From UBA877 sp963837875 (lineage in GTDB: Bacteria > Chloroflexota > Anaerolineae > Anaerolineales > Villigracilaceae), in assembly GCA_963837875.1 (NCBI GenBank), contig CAWIOV010000002.1, forward strand, positions 494,739 through 558,738: a stretch of 64,000 nucleotides of DNA. Reading direction: 5' to 3'. Positions 18,488 to 27,145 of the stretch are shown here, piece by piece (position 1 is the stretch's first letter; every line of letters starts with the position of its first letter). The notes below the pieces were generated by a model. The model did no database searches and had not been told where the DNA came from. It saw nothing but the letters and a program-made list of their open reading frames with translations. Made by a program: the position numbers and the translations under genes.

Positions 18488-18563
18488 ATTGTCTGACAAT
18501 ATTTGTCAGACAATTGACATCCATCCCATTCTTTGCTACACTAGGGCTAGTCTTGTCAGACAG
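18488..18563 (+). promoter_or_regulatory. Promoter with three operator copies upstream of the purine operon
   Basis: TTGACA (18514-18519), a 17-nt spacer and TACACT (18537-18542) make a near-consensus promoter. Three copies of the palindrome TTGTCWGACAA surround it: ATTGTCTGACAAT (18488-18500, perfect), TTGTCAGACAA (18503-18513, perfect, abutting the -35) and TTGTCAGACAG (18553-18563, one mismatch, just past the expected start of transcription). The first two are centred 14 bp apart. GT-N3-AC symmetry is typical of GntR-family sites, and a GntR regulator lies in the same operon. Confidence 0.78.
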
Positions 18564-18577
18564 CCAGCCTTTTCCTT

Positions 18578-19966
18578 ATGCCTACCCTTTTGATAAAAAA
18601 TGCCACTATACTGGTCAGCATGGATAACCGCCGCCGGGAAATCCCGGACGGTGGTCTTTTTGTTCGGGATGGCTTCATCGAAAAAGTTGGCCCGACGGGC
18701 GAATTGCCCTCCACCGCCGATGAAGTACTTGACCTGTCCGGCCATCTCGTCCTGCCTGGGCTGGTCAACACACACCATCATTTCTACCAAACCCTGACGC
18801 GTGCCGTTCCGGCCGCCCAGAATGCCAACCTGTTCAACTGGCTCAAAACGCTCTATCCCATCTGGGCGCGAATGACGCCGGAAGATATTTTCATTTCCAC
18901 GCAGACTGCCCTGGCCGAAATGGCCCTCTCCGGCTGTACCACCGCCTCCGATCATTTGTACTTGTTCCCCAACGGCTCCAGGCTTGATGATGAGATTGCC
19001 GCCGCGAGGGAGATAGGCGTCCGCATCCAGGCCTCGCGCGGCTCCATGTCGCTGGGTGAATCAAAAGGCGGGCTGCCGCCTGATTCGGTGGTGGATACGG
19101 AAGCGAACATCCTGCGCGACAGCCAGCGGTTGATTGAAACCTACCATGATCCCAAACCGGGCGCTTTTGTGCAAATTGTGCTGGCGCCCTGCTCACCGTT
19201 CAGCGTGACCGGGGAACTCATGAAACAATCCGCCAAGCTGGCGCGTGAATACGGTGTTCATTTGCATACGCACCTGGCCGAGACTGAGGATGAGCAGGCT
19301 TTCTGCCTGCAAAAATTTGGCTACCGTCCTGTTCCGTATATGCAGTCGGTTGACTGGTTGGGGGCGGATGTCTGGTTTGCCCATGCAGTTTATGTGGATA
19401 ATTCCGAAGTAAAAACGTTTGCCACGTATGGCTGTGGTGTGGCGCATTGTCCCAGCTCGAACATGCGCCTAGCCTCCGGCATAGCACCGGTAAAAGAATA
19501 CCTGGCCGCAGGCGTGAAAGTGGGCCTGGGCTTGGATGGCTCCGCCAGCAACGATGGCTCCCATATGCTGGCCGAGGTCAGACAGGCCATGCTGGTATCC
19601 CGCCTGAAAGAAGGAGTTACCGGGTTTTCCCTTTCCAACGATCCCAAGCGAAAATTAATGACCGCCCGCACTGCCCTGGAACTGGCCACGCTCGGCGGAG
19701 CTGCTGTATTGGGACGCTCCGACATTGGCTCGCTTGAAGCCGGCAAGTGTGCGGATTTTTTTGCTGTCAACCTGAACCGTCTGGAATATGCCGGAGCGCT
19801 GCATGACCCGGTTTCCGCAGTTGTTTTCTGCCAGCCAGTGCGGGCAGATTATACGGTGGTCGGTGGCCAGTTCGTAGTCAAAGATGGCCGGCTGGTCACG
19901 CTGGAGGAATCCAATTTGGTCGAGAAGCATAACCGGGCGGCCAAACGCCTGCTGGAGTCCCGATGA
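18578..19966 (+). CDS. Amidohydrolase of the 8-oxoguanine deaminase / SsnA-TrzA group
   Basis: 462 residues. A metal-dependent deaminase with composite TIM barrel. The metal motif is THHH (H66-H67-H68 in GLVNTHHHFYQTLTRA), with further ligands in VHLHTHLAET (HLH/H) and the catalytic Asp in LGLDGSASND. The strip NLFNWLKTLYPIWARMTPE and SDHLYLFPNG are closely similar to what I recall for bacterial 8-oxoguanine deaminases (formerly annotated hydroxydechloroatrazine ethylaminohydrolase). It would convert 8-oxoguanine to uric acid and ammonia; guanine or another aminopurine is possible. First gene after the operator-rich promoter; its stop overlaps the start of adenine deaminase by 4 bp. Confidence 0.85.
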   Translation: MPTLLIKNATILVSMDNRRREIPDGGLFVRDGFIEKVGPTGELPSTADEVLDLSGHLVLPGLVNTHHHFYQTLTRAVPAAQNANLFNWLKTLYPIWARMTPEDIFISTQTALAEMALSGCTTASDHLYLFPNGSRLDDEIAAAREIGVRIQASRGSMSLGESKGGLPPDSVVDTEANILRDSQRLIETYHDPKPGAFVQIVLAPCSPFSVTGELMKQSAKLAREYGVHLHTHLAETEDEQAFCLQKFGYRPVPYMQSVDWLGADVWFAHAVYVDNSEVKTFATYGCGVAHCPSSNMRLASGIAPVKEYLAAGVKVGLGLDGSASNDGSHMLAEVRQAMLVSRLKEGVTGFSLSNDPKRKLMTARTALELATLGGAAVLGRSDIGSLEAGKCADFFAVNLNRLEYAGALHDPVSAVVFCQPVRADYTVVGGQFVVKDGRLVTLEESNLVEKHNRAAKRLLESR

Positions 19967-21768
19967 GCGAAATGCACACTGATATAAAGTCAACCCGCAC
20001 CCTGATTGACGTTGCCATGGGCCGCCAGCCGGCTGACCTGGTACTATGCAAAGGCACCTGGGTCTGCGTGCAATCCGGCGAGTTCGTCCCGGGGACCGAT
20101 ATTGCCGTCAAGGATGGACGCATTGCCTACGTTGGGCCGGATGCTTCGCATACCATTGGCGATCAGACTCGCGTTATCGAAGTGGAAGGCCGGTATTTGG
20201 TGCCGGGGTTGTTGGATGGACATATGCACGTTGAATCAGGCATGTTGACGGTTACCGAGTTCGTCCGGGCTGTCCTGCCACATGGTACCACCGGCATGTT
20301 CATTGACCCGCACGAGATCGCCAATGTTTTTGGGTTAAAGGGTGTCAAATTGATGGCAGAAGAAGCCGCCCGCCAACCCGTGCACGTTTGGGTGCAGGTA
20401 CCCTCCTGTGTGCCGTCTGCCACCGGTTTTGAGACCCCTGGCGCAGAACTCAGCGCCGGCGATGTGGCCGAGGCGCTCACTTGGCCGGGTGTTATCGGCC
20501 TGGGTGAGATGATGAATTTTCCCGGTGTGGCAAATGGGGATGAGAAGATGCTGGCTGAACTGAATGCCACACGCCAGGCCGGGAAGGTTATTGGTGGGCA
20601 CTACCCTTCCCCTGATCTCGGGCCAGCCTTCCACGCTTACGTGGCTGGTGGCGCCGAAGACGACCACGAGGGCACCCGCCCGGAAGATGCCGTGGAGCGC
20701 GTTCGCCAGGGCATGCGAGCTATGTTACGTTACGGCTCCGCCTGGCAAGATGTGGCCGAAGGGATAAAGGCTGTTACTGAATTGCACCTTGACTCGCGCC
20801 ATTTCATCCTATGCACGGATGATTGTCACGCTGCTACGCTGGTGAACGAAGGCCACATGGATCGCGTTCTGCGTCATGCCATCCAGCAGGGTCTTGCACC
20901 GATGACTGCTCTGCAGATGGCTACCATCAATACCGCCGAGCATTTTAGCGCTAGTCGTGAGGTGGGGATGATCGCCCCGGGTCGTTGGGCCGATATCGTG
21001 GTGGTGGATGACCTGAACGACTTTCATGCCGGATTGGTAATCCTGCGTGGGGAGGTTGCAGTTGAAAATGGGAAAATGTTGCTTGAACTGCCCAAAGTGG
21101 AATATCCTGATTGGGCCACCCATTCGATGCATCTGAAAAGGCCGCTGGTCGCGGAAGACTTCCGGATTTTAGTTGAAGGCAAAACCTCCAAGGTCAGGGC
21201 TAACGTCATCGGTATCATCGAGAATCAAGCGCCTAACCGGCACCTGCGACTGGAAGTATTCGTCAGGGATGGCGAAGTTCATGCCGATATGGCACGTGAT
21301 CTGGCGAAAGCCGCCGTTGTGGAACGCCATCATAACAGCGGGACAGTCCAGGTGGGGCTGGTTTCCGGCTTCGGGTTTAACCTCCCGTGTGCCATTGCCT
21401 CCACCGTAGCCCACGATTGCCACCAAATGATCGTCGTCGGCACGGATGATAAGGATATGGCCCTGGCCGCTAACCGGCTGGCCGAAGTCGGCGGCGGGCA
21501 GGTGGTTGTGAAAAACGGTCAGGTCATTGGAATGGTCGAGTTGGTCATGGGTGGCCTGATGTCCATTGAGCCGGCCGAAACTGTTGCCAGGAAGGCGACT
21601 ACCATCATAAATGGTTTTCGCGCTTGCGGCTGCGACCTTAACAACCCCAACATGCAGTTATCCCTGTTGGCACTGGTGGTTATTCCGGAACTGCGTCTCA
21701 CGGATAAGGGCCTGGTGGATTGTACGAACTTCACGTTCTTGCCAGTTATTGAAGGATTGGTACAATAG
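19963..21768 (+). CDS. ade: Adenine deaminase
   Basis: 601 residues, typical for the Ade family of amidohydrolases, which turn adenine into hypoxanthine and ammonia using Fe/Mn. Key segments: metal motif GHMHVES near residue 87, GLGEMMNFPGV (carries the bridging glutamate), GHYPSP, the metal-binding TDDCHAATLVNEGH, and the C-terminal VVGTDDKDMALAANRLAEVGGGQVVV domain unique to Ade. Start ATG overlaps the previous stop (ATGA), giving translational coupling. With the upstream deaminase and downstream transporter it forms a purine-deaminating set. Confidence 0.95.
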   Translation: MSEMHTDIKSTRTLIDVAMGRQPADLVLCKGTWVCVQSGEFVPGTDIAVKDGRIAYVGPDASHTIGDQTRVIEVEGRYLVPGLLDGHMHVESGMLTVTEFVRAVLPHGTTGMFIDPHEIANVFGLKGVKLMAEEAARQPVHVWVQVPSCVPSATGFETPGAELSAGDVAEALTWPGVIGLGEMMNFPGVANGDEKMLAELNATRQAGKVIGGHYPSPDLGPAFHAYVAGGAEDDHEGTRPEDAVERVRQGMRAMLRYGSAWQDVAEGIKAVTELHLDSRHFILCTDDCHAATLVNEGHMDRVLRHAIQQGLAPMTALQMATINTAEHFSASREVGMIAPGRWADIVVVDDLNDFHAGLVILRGEVAVENGKMLLELPKVEYPDWATHSMHLKRPLVAEDFRILVEGKTSKVRANVIGIIENQAPNRHLRLEVFVRDGEVHADMARDLAKAAVVERHHNSGTVQVGLVSGFGFNLPCAIASTVAHDCHQMIVVGTDDKDMALAANRLAEVGGGQVVVKNGQVIGMVELVMGGLMSIEPAETVARKATTIINGFRACGCDLNNPNMQLSLLALVVIPELRLTDKGLVDCTNFTFLPVIEGLVQ

Positions 21769-21784
21769 GGTAAGGAGGAGAATT

Positions 21785-22498
21785 ATGGGACAATATCCAT
21801 TCCGACGTTTGCAGGCAGACTTGGCGAAACTGATTGGTTCACTGCCTGCGGAAAGCCGCCTGCCGTCTGAGCCGGAACTGGCGCGGCGGATGGGAGTTTC
21901 GCGCGCCACTCTGCGCGAAGCCATGCGTTCTTTTGAAGGACAGGGATTGATCCGTCGTCGCCAGGGCGTAGGCACATTCGTGGTTGCTACAGTACCGGTG
22001 CTTGATTCTGGATTGGAAGTTTTGGAGAGCATAGAGACCCTGGCCCAGCGCACCAACATGTCCGTTAATATGGGCGAGTTGCAGGTTCAGCAAGTGGAAG
22101 CAGGCGAAGATGAAGCGGCGGCCATAAACCTTCCGGTCGGTACGTGTCTGACCCGTGTCACCCGCGTTATCTATATGGAATACCGCCCGATTGCCTATCT
22201 GGTGGACACTCTGCCGGCGGACATCCTGACCTCTGCGGAGATCGAATCTGGGTTCACCGGTTCGGTGCTGGACTTGCTGCTGCGACGTGGCGACCCAAAG
22301 CTTATCCTATCCCGAACGGATATCCGGGCCGTTGGGGCTACCCAGGAAGTTGCGCGTGCCCTGCAGGTTCAGCGTGACGATGTACTGCTCCACTTTGTGG
22401 CCAATCTCTATTCGAATGATGGCCGCGTGGTGGATTATTCGTTTAGTTATTTTCTGCCTGGCTATTTCCGCTTCCACGTTGTCCGGAAGGTCGGTTAA
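21785..22498 (+). CDS. GntR-family regulator with UTRA domain
   Basis: 237 residues. N-terminal winged helix (about 1-65): RLPSEPELARRMGVSRATLREAMRSFEGQGLIRRRQGVGTFV is a textbook GntR helix-turn-helix. The C-terminal part (about 90-237), with AINLPVGTCLTRVTRVIYMEYRPIAYLVDTLP and VVDYSFSYFLPGYFRFHVVRK, matches UTRA (HutC-type) effector domains. AAGGAGGAG precedes the ATG; the open frame extends upstream but without an RBS. It lies inside the operon it probably controls; the palindromes at 18488-18563 are the obvious candidate binding sites. The effector is unknown, plausibly a purine or ureido intermediate. Confidence 0.9.
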   Translation: MGQYPFRRLQADLAKLIGSLPAESRLPSEPELARRMGVSRATLREAMRSFEGQGLIRRRQGVGTFVVATVPVLDSGLEVLESIETLAQRTNMSVNMGELQVQQVEAGEDEAAAINLPVGTCLTRVTRVIYMEYRPIAYLVDTLPADILTSAEIESGFTGSVLDLLLRRGDPKLILSRTDIRAVGATQEVARALQVQRDDVLLHFVANLYSNDGRVVDYSFSYFLPGYFRFHVVRKVG

Positions 22499-22546
22499 TA
22501 GATAAAATTTGTTCTCAATAATCTGATTTCAATCTCGGAGGTAAAA

Positions 22547-23503
22547 ATGCGTAGTTTTGCTGGTCGGGACATCTTGTCCCTCAAGGATTTTGAACGACAG
22601 GAATTTTTCCACGTTTTCGACGTGGCTGCGGAGCTGGAACCGATTGCGGTCAGCCGCCGTAATAGCGACCTGCTTGCGGAAAAGACTCTGGTGACGGCCT
22701 TCTATCAACCCTCCACCCGCACACGCTTGGCTCATGAGGCTGCCATGCACCGCCTAGGTGGCCATGTGACTGGCTTTGCAGATGCCAAGATGACACGTGC
22801 CGGCGACTTCTATCAAGAGTCGATCAAGGACACCGTCAAAATGCTGGAGTTCTATGGCGACGTGATCGTGATGCGGCATTTCCAGCAGGGCGCCCCTCAC
22901 GAAGCGGCCAAATGGGCCTCCGTTCCCATCATTAACGGTGGGGATGGTTGGGGCGAGCACCCCACCCAGATCCTGACCGATCTATACACCGTGCTCAAGG
23001 AAAAAGGCAGAATTGACGGGTTGACCTGGCTGGCGGTGGGCGATATGCGTATGCGCACCATGCACTCGCTTGGCTATGCTCTCAGCCAGTTCGATTGTCC
23101 TGTCACCTTTGTCTCCCCGCCGGATATGTCGCCGACCGAGGAGTTTAAGGCCGAGCTCAGGCAATACAGCGTCAACTTCCGCGAAGCAGAGCATGTGGAA
23201 CAGGCAATTGCCGACGCGGATGTCATCCTGGTTGAGCCGGTTGTCCAGCCGGATTACACCAAGAGCCGCGATGAGCGCGCTGGTAAAGACGTGGGTCTAA
23301 CTCCCGCCAACTATAAAATCACGCGCGAACTGTTGGAAACGAAAGCCAAATCGGATGCGATCCTCTTGCACTCCCTTCCGCGTATGGATGAGGTTCCGAC
23401 CGATGTAGATATCACCCGCTGGTCGCGCTATTGGCAGGAAGCCTTTAATGGCGTGGTCATGCGCATGGCGCTCCTTGCCTTAGTGCTAGGCGCGATGGAA
23501 TAG
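22547..23503 (+). CDS. Aspartate carbamoyltransferase-like protein
   Basis: 318 residues with the ATCase/OTCase fold. Carbamoyl phosphate motif PSTRTR at residues 55-60 in QPSTRTRLAHEAAMHRLGG, the QESIKDT loop (ATCase has S-x-K-G-E), GDGWGEHPTQILTDLYTV (the HPTQ motif), and HSLPRMDEVPTDVD, which resembles the ATCase H-P-L-P-R-x-x-E-I loop. The similarity is nearest to ATCases, but the gene sits between a purine regulator, a second carbamoyltransferase and carbamate kinase rather than with pyr genes. A catabolic role (phosphorolysis of a ureido compound) is therefore as likely as pyrimidine synthesis. Substrate-side residues cannot be assigned by eye. Confidence 0.8.
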   Translation: MRSFAGRDILSLKDFERQEFFHVFDVAAELEPIAVSRRNSDLLAEKTLVTAFYQPSTRTRLAHEAAMHRLGGHVTGFADAKMTRAGDFYQESIKDTVKMLEFYGDVIVMRHFQQGAPHEAAKWASVPIINGGDGWGEHPTQILTDLYTVLKEKGRIDGLTWLAVGDMRMRTMHSLGYALSQFDCPVTFVSPPDMSPTEEFKAELRQYSVNFREAEHVEQAIADADVILVEPVVQPDYTKSRDERAGKDVGLTPANYKITRELLETKAKSDAILLHSLPRMDEVPTDVDITRWSRYWQEAFNGVVMRMALLALVLGAME

Positions 23504-23516
23504 ATAAGTCTGATCC

Positions 23517-23558
23517 GTCTTACAGGTCTAACCGTTCTGATAGGTCAATCTGTAAGAC
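23517..23558. repeat. Inverted repeat between the two carbamoyltransferase genes
   Basis: GTCTTACAG (23517-23525) and CTGTAAGAC (23550-23558) are perfect 9-bp arms with a 24-nt loop. A third partial copy, TTGTAAGACT, follows at about 23569. It could be a processing or attenuation hairpin that sets the ratio of upstream and downstream genes, or a regulator site. Function unknown. Confidence 0.4.
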
Positions 23559-23590
23559 TTGTAGGACTTGTAAGACTAGGAGACTTTACT

Positions 23591-24571
23591 ATGCAAACTT
23601 TTTTACATGGCCGTGACCTGATTGGCGATCTGGATTTCACCAAGGAAGAGGTTGAAACGGTCCTCGATGTAGCCTTTGATTTGAAGCGCAAGCGAGCTCT
23701 GAATGAACCGCATCCTTACCTGCGTGATAAGGTGCTTGCAATGTTGTTCTTTTTTTCATCCACACGCACGCGCGGCTCATTTGAAGCCGGCATGGCGCAA
23801 CTTGGCGGTCACGGGGCTTTCATTGAGAGCAAAACCACCCAGATCAGCCACGGCGATACACCCAAGGAAATTGGTGAAATCTTTGGCCGCTATTACGATG
23901 GCATTGCCATCCGCCACGTGGATTGGGGTATCGGTAACGGCTACCTGAATGCGGTAGCCAAGGCTTCGCGCGTGCCGGTGCTGAATATGCAGTGCGATAT
24001 TTACCATCCCTTCCAATGCCTGGCTGACCTGATGACCATTGTCGAGAAAAAGGGCCGCGACCTGCGCCGCAAGAAAATGGTTGTCTCATGGGCCTATGCA
24101 GCCTCTTACCAGAAACCCATGTCTGTGCCGCAATCGCTTGTTCTGCAAATGCCGCGCTTCGGCATGGATGTGGTGCTGGCTCATCCGCCGGAGTTTAGGT
24201 TGATGCCGGAGATTATGGCGCAAGCTGAGGAACAGGCCAGAAAATGGGGCGCCGGTTTCGAGGTGATGGATGATATGGAAGCCGCTTTTAAGGATGCCGA
24301 TATTGTCTATGCCAAGTCCTGGGGTGCCATGGTTCACACCCCGGATCCGGATGAGGGTGCCAAAATCATCCAGAAGTACGCACATTGGATTACCGATGAG
24401 CGCAAGATGAAACTTGCCAAGCCGGATGCCATCTATATGCACCCGCTGCCGGCCGACCGAAACATCGAGGTGACCGATGGTGTGATGGATGGCCCGCAAT
24501 CGGTCGTCTATGACCAAGCCGAGAATCGCTTGCATGCCCAGAAGGCCGTTATGGCCCTGACAATGGGTTAG
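23591..24571 (+). CDS. YgeW-like carbamoyltransferase
   Basis: 326 residues. Carbamoyltransferase fold with SSTRTR at 56-61. Several stretches match my memory of E. coli YgeW, a knotted carbamoyltransferase of unsettled substrate encoded in a purine-degradation cluster: LNMQCDIYHPFQCLADL, KKMVVSWAYAASYQKPMSVPQ, RFGMDVVLAHPP and EAAFKDADIVYAKSWGA. The carbamoyl-phosphate HPTQ motif reads HPFQ. HPLPADRNIEVTDGV near the C-terminus is the substrate loop and differs from the H-C-L-P of OTCases. Lacks the longer YgeW C-terminus. Probably catalyses phosphorolysis of a ureido intermediate to carbamoyl phosphate, feeding the carbamate kinase 12 bp downstream. Confidence 0.82.
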   Translation: MQTFLHGRDLIGDLDFTKEEVETVLDVAFDLKRKRALNEPHPYLRDKVLAMLFFFSSTRTRGSFEAGMAQLGGHGAFIESKTTQISHGDTPKEIGEIFGRYYDGIAIRHVDWGIGNGYLNAVAKASRVPVLNMQCDIYHPFQCLADLMTIVEKKGRDLRRKKMVVSWAYAASYQKPMSVPQSLVLQMPRFGMDVVLAHPPEFRLMPEIMAQAEEQARKWGAGFEVMDDMEAAFKDADIVYAKSWGAMVHTPDPDEGAKIIQKYAHWITDERKMKLAKPDAIYMHPLPADRNIEVTDGVMDGPQSVVYDQAENRLHAQKAVMALTMG

Positions 24572-24583
24572 GAGAAAGAAACC

Positions 24584-25537
24584 ATGAGTAAAAAGGTCGC
24601 TGTCATTGCCGTGGGAGGCAACTCGTTGATCAAAGATCCCAAACGGGTTACCGTCGAAGACCAGGAACAGGCGCTGCGCGAGACGTCACGCCATATTGTG
24701 GATATGATTGAAGCAGGCTGGGATGTTGCCATCGGACACGGCAATGGACCTCAGGTTGGCTATATTCTGAGACGTTCGGAAATTGCCGCAAAAGTGGAAG
24801 GTATGCATGAGGTTCCGCTCGACGTGTGTGGCGCCGACAGCCAGGGCGCGATTGGCTATGAATTCCAGCAGGCATTGCAGAATGAGCTGTTCCGCCGCGG
24901 CATCAAAAAGAACGCCTGCACCATCATCACCCAAACCTTGGTGGATCAGAATGATGCGGCCTTCAAGAACCCCAGCAAGCCGATCGGTGGTTTTATGGAA
25001 GAGGCCGAGGCCAAGCGTCGTGAAAAGGATATGGGCTGGTCGGTTGTGGAAGATGCCGGGCGTGGCTGGCGGCGGGTGGTCCCTTCGCCTCTGCCAAAAG
25101 AGATCGTTGAACTTGTTTCGGTCAGGGCCCTGATTGACGCAGGCGTGATTGTCATCACGGTTGGCGGTGGTGGCATCCCGGTCATTGATGTAGGGCATGG
25201 GGAGTATCGTGGAACTGCCGCCGTTATCGACAAGGATTTTGCCAGCAGCTTGCTCGCCAGCCAGATCAAGGCTGACCTGTTCCTGATCGCCACGGCCGTT
25301 GAAAAGGTTGCCATCAATTTCGGCAAGCCAGAACAGAAATGGCTCGATAAAATCACCCTGGCTGAAGCCAAACAATACCTGGCCGAAGGAATACACTTCG
25401 CCAAAGGTTCGATGGCTCCCAAGATCCAGGCGGTCATCCGCTACCTGGAAGCTGGCGGCAAGCAGGCTCTTATCACCAACCCGGAGAACATCGGCCGGGC
25501 GCTAAATGGCGAAACCGGTACATGGATTGTGCCTTAG
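24584..25537 (+). CDS. arcC: Carbamate kinase
   Basis: 317 residues, full length for the amino acid kinase family member. It transfers phosphate from carbamoyl phosphate to ADP, giving ATP, ammonia and CO2. Visible motifs are VAVGGNSLI at the N-terminus, GHGNGPQVGYILRRSE, GWRRVVPSPLPKEIVE (the PS-P-x-P-x-x-I segment of carbamate kinases), VITVGGGGIPV, and GSMAPKIQAVIRYLEAGGKQALIT. The GMHEVPLDVCGADSQGAIGY segment is also characteristic. It starts 12 bp after the YgeW-like gene and is the energy-yielding end of the catabolic branch. arcC/yqeA type; no arginine deiminase is nearby, so the substrate supply is not arginine. Confidence 0.95.
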   Translation: MSKKVAVIAVGGNSLIKDPKRVTVEDQEQALRETSRHIVDMIEAGWDVAIGHGNGPQVGYILRRSEIAAKVEGMHEVPLDVCGADSQGAIGYEFQQALQNELFRRGIKKNACTIITQTLVDQNDAAFKNPSKPIGGFMEEAEAKRREKDMGWSVVEDAGRGWRRVVPSPLPKEIVELVSVRALIDAGVIVITVGGGGIPVIDVGHGEYRGTAAVIDKDFASSLLASQIKADLFLIATAVEKVAINFGKPEQKWLDKITLAEAKQYLAEGIHFAKGSMAPKIQAVIRYLEAGGKQALITNPENIGRALNGETGTWIVP

Positions 25538-25697
25538 CTTTTAAGATTGGTGCTCATGATAAAATCAACAATGTTTAGACATTTACTTCATGAGGATCAT
25601 TTGAAAAGGAGGTGGTTACAGGGGAATGTTGTTCGGCATGGTTCGCGTCAGTGTTTTGTAAATCTAATCTCACCTATTTACTCTTGGAGGAGTACCT

Positions 25698-27050
25698 ATG
25701 CGTAAAAACTTAATGACCATTGCCTTACTGGCTGCGGCTTTTGTGCTGGTATTATCGGCATGCGGCACGGCGACCACCCCTGCTCCCACACAGGCTCCGG
25801 CAACAGCAGTTCCCGCGACGGCGGTTCCTGCTGCAACAGCCGTTCCTGCAACGGCTGCCCCGGCAACAGCAGCTGCCACCGTTGCTGCCACAGCCGCCCC
25901 GACGACCGCTCCGACTATGGCTCCGATTGGAACTGCGTTCCCATCCGGTCAGACTTTCACCATTGGCATGATCCTGGTCGGCCCCTACAACAACTCGGGC
26001 TGGAGCCAGGCGACCTATGAAGGCGGTCAGTACGCCGCCGCTAATATTCCCAATACCAAGCTGATCTATATTGATAACGGTTTCAGCCATCAGGGCGCTA
26101 CCCCGGCCCAACTGGCCGAGCAACTGCTCTCGAAGGGTGCCAACCTGATCATCTTCAACTCGGATGATTTCAAGGATGACTCCAATACCTTCGCCAAGAA
26201 CCATCCGACCGTCCCCACCATCATGCTCTCGGGCGATCAATCCTGGGCGCAAGGTCAGGCCTATTTGAACATCCCCAACATGGCTAATGTTATGGGCCAG
26301 ATGGAGTACATGAAGATGCTCGCAGGATGCGCGGCTGCCATGACCACCCAGACCGGGAAGATCGGCTACCTGGGTCCACTGATCAATGATGAGACTCGCC
26401 GCCTGTCTTCATCAGCTTACTTGGGCGCCAAGTATTGCTGGACTAATGTTCTGAAGAAGGATGCTTCGGCTCTGCAATTCCAGGTTACCTGGATTGGATA
26501 CTGGTTCAATGAACCTGGTACTACACTGGATCCATCCAAAGTTGCCGATGCCTTCTACAACACCGGTTTTGATGTGGTCATGTCGGGTATCGACACTTCG
26601 GAGGCCGTGACCGAGGCCAAGAAGATGACCGACGCTGGCGAGAAGGTTTATGCCGTTGGTTACGACTACAAGAATAACTGCAGCGCGGGTCCGACGGTCT
26701 GCCTGGGCGTTCCCTACTTCAACTGGGGCCCGGGTATTGAGACCCAGGTTAAGAAGGCCATAGCCGGTACCTTCACCCAGGACTGGCAATGGTTGGGCCC
26801 GGATTGGAAGAATATCAACAATGTTGATACCAGCAATGTTGGTTTCGTGAAGGGCCAGGCTCTCAGCCCGGCTGCCTCCGCTGCGGTCGATCAGTTGGCC
26901 ACTGCACTGGCGGGCGGCTTGGATTTGTGGACCGGCCCGTTGAGCCTGCAGGATGGGAGCCAGTATCTGGCCTCCGGCGTGGCCGCCACCCCGCAACAGC
27001 TCTGGTACCTGCCACAACTTCTTTTGGGCATGGCCGGCAGCAGTAAGTAA
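25698..27050 (+). CDS. BMP family nucleoside/purine-binding lipoprotein of an ABC transporter
   Basis: 450 residues. Signal peptide with lipobox LSAC (C22). Residues about 25-75 are an Ala/Pro/Thr low-complexity linker (repeats of ATAVP) that tethers the domain to the membrane. The binding domain starts around FTIGMILVGPYNNSGWSQATYEGG, the classic BMP/PnrA opening, and contains GANLIIFNSDDF and GFDVVMSGIDTSEAVTEAKK. BMP proteins bind purine nucleosides or bases at the cell surface. A strong RBS (TTGGAGGAG) precedes the start. The ATPase and two permeases follow, separated by a stem-loop that would leave this abundant component in excess. Confidence 0.93.
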   Translation: MRKNLMTIALLAAAFVLVLSACGTATTPAPTQAPATAVPATAVPAATAVPATAAPATAAATVAATAAPTTAPTMAPIGTAFPSGQTFTIGMILVGPYNNSGWSQATYEGGQYAAANIPNTKLIYIDNGFSHQGATPAQLAEQLLSKGANLIIFNSDDFKDDSNTFAKNHPTVPTIMLSGDQSWAQGQAYLNIPNMANVMGQMEYMKMLAGCAAAMTTQTGKIGYLGPLINDETRRLSSSAYLGAKYCWTNVLKKDASALQFQVTWIGYWFNEPGTTLDPSKVADAFYNTGFDVVMSGIDTSEAVTEAKKMTDAGEKVYAVGYDYKNNCSAGPTVCLGVPYFNWGPGIETQVKKAIAGTFTQDWQWLGPDWKNINNVDTSNVGFVKGQALSPAASAAVDQLATALAGGLDLWTGPLSLQDGSQYLASGVAATPQQLWYLPQLLLGMAGSSK

Positions 27051-27063
27051 CTATTCCTGATAA

Positions 27064-27107
27064 TAGGGGGAAGGTATCTGCCTTCCCCCTATCTTCTCCT
27101 TCTTTTT
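27064..27107 (+). terminator. Stem-loop (attenuator/partial terminator) after the binding-protein gene
   Basis: Perfect 11-bp stem TAGGGGGAAGG (27064-27074) and CCTTCCCCCTA (27081-27091), 6-nt loop, with a T5 run 11 bases later. It lies between the binding-protein stop and the ATPase start, where such hairpins usually raise the binding protein level relative to the membrane components. The right flank ATCTTCTCC resembles the edge of the intergenic repeat family. Confidence 0.6.
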
Positions 27108-27145
27108 GAGAAGATACCAATCGTTCGCCATTCAGGGAAAGAACC

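Noticed and set aside
25790..25920. Tandem repeat in the BMP lipoprotein gene
   Set aside because: It encodes an Ala/Pro/Thr surface linker, common in Chloroflexota lipoproteins; no CRISPR or mobile signal.
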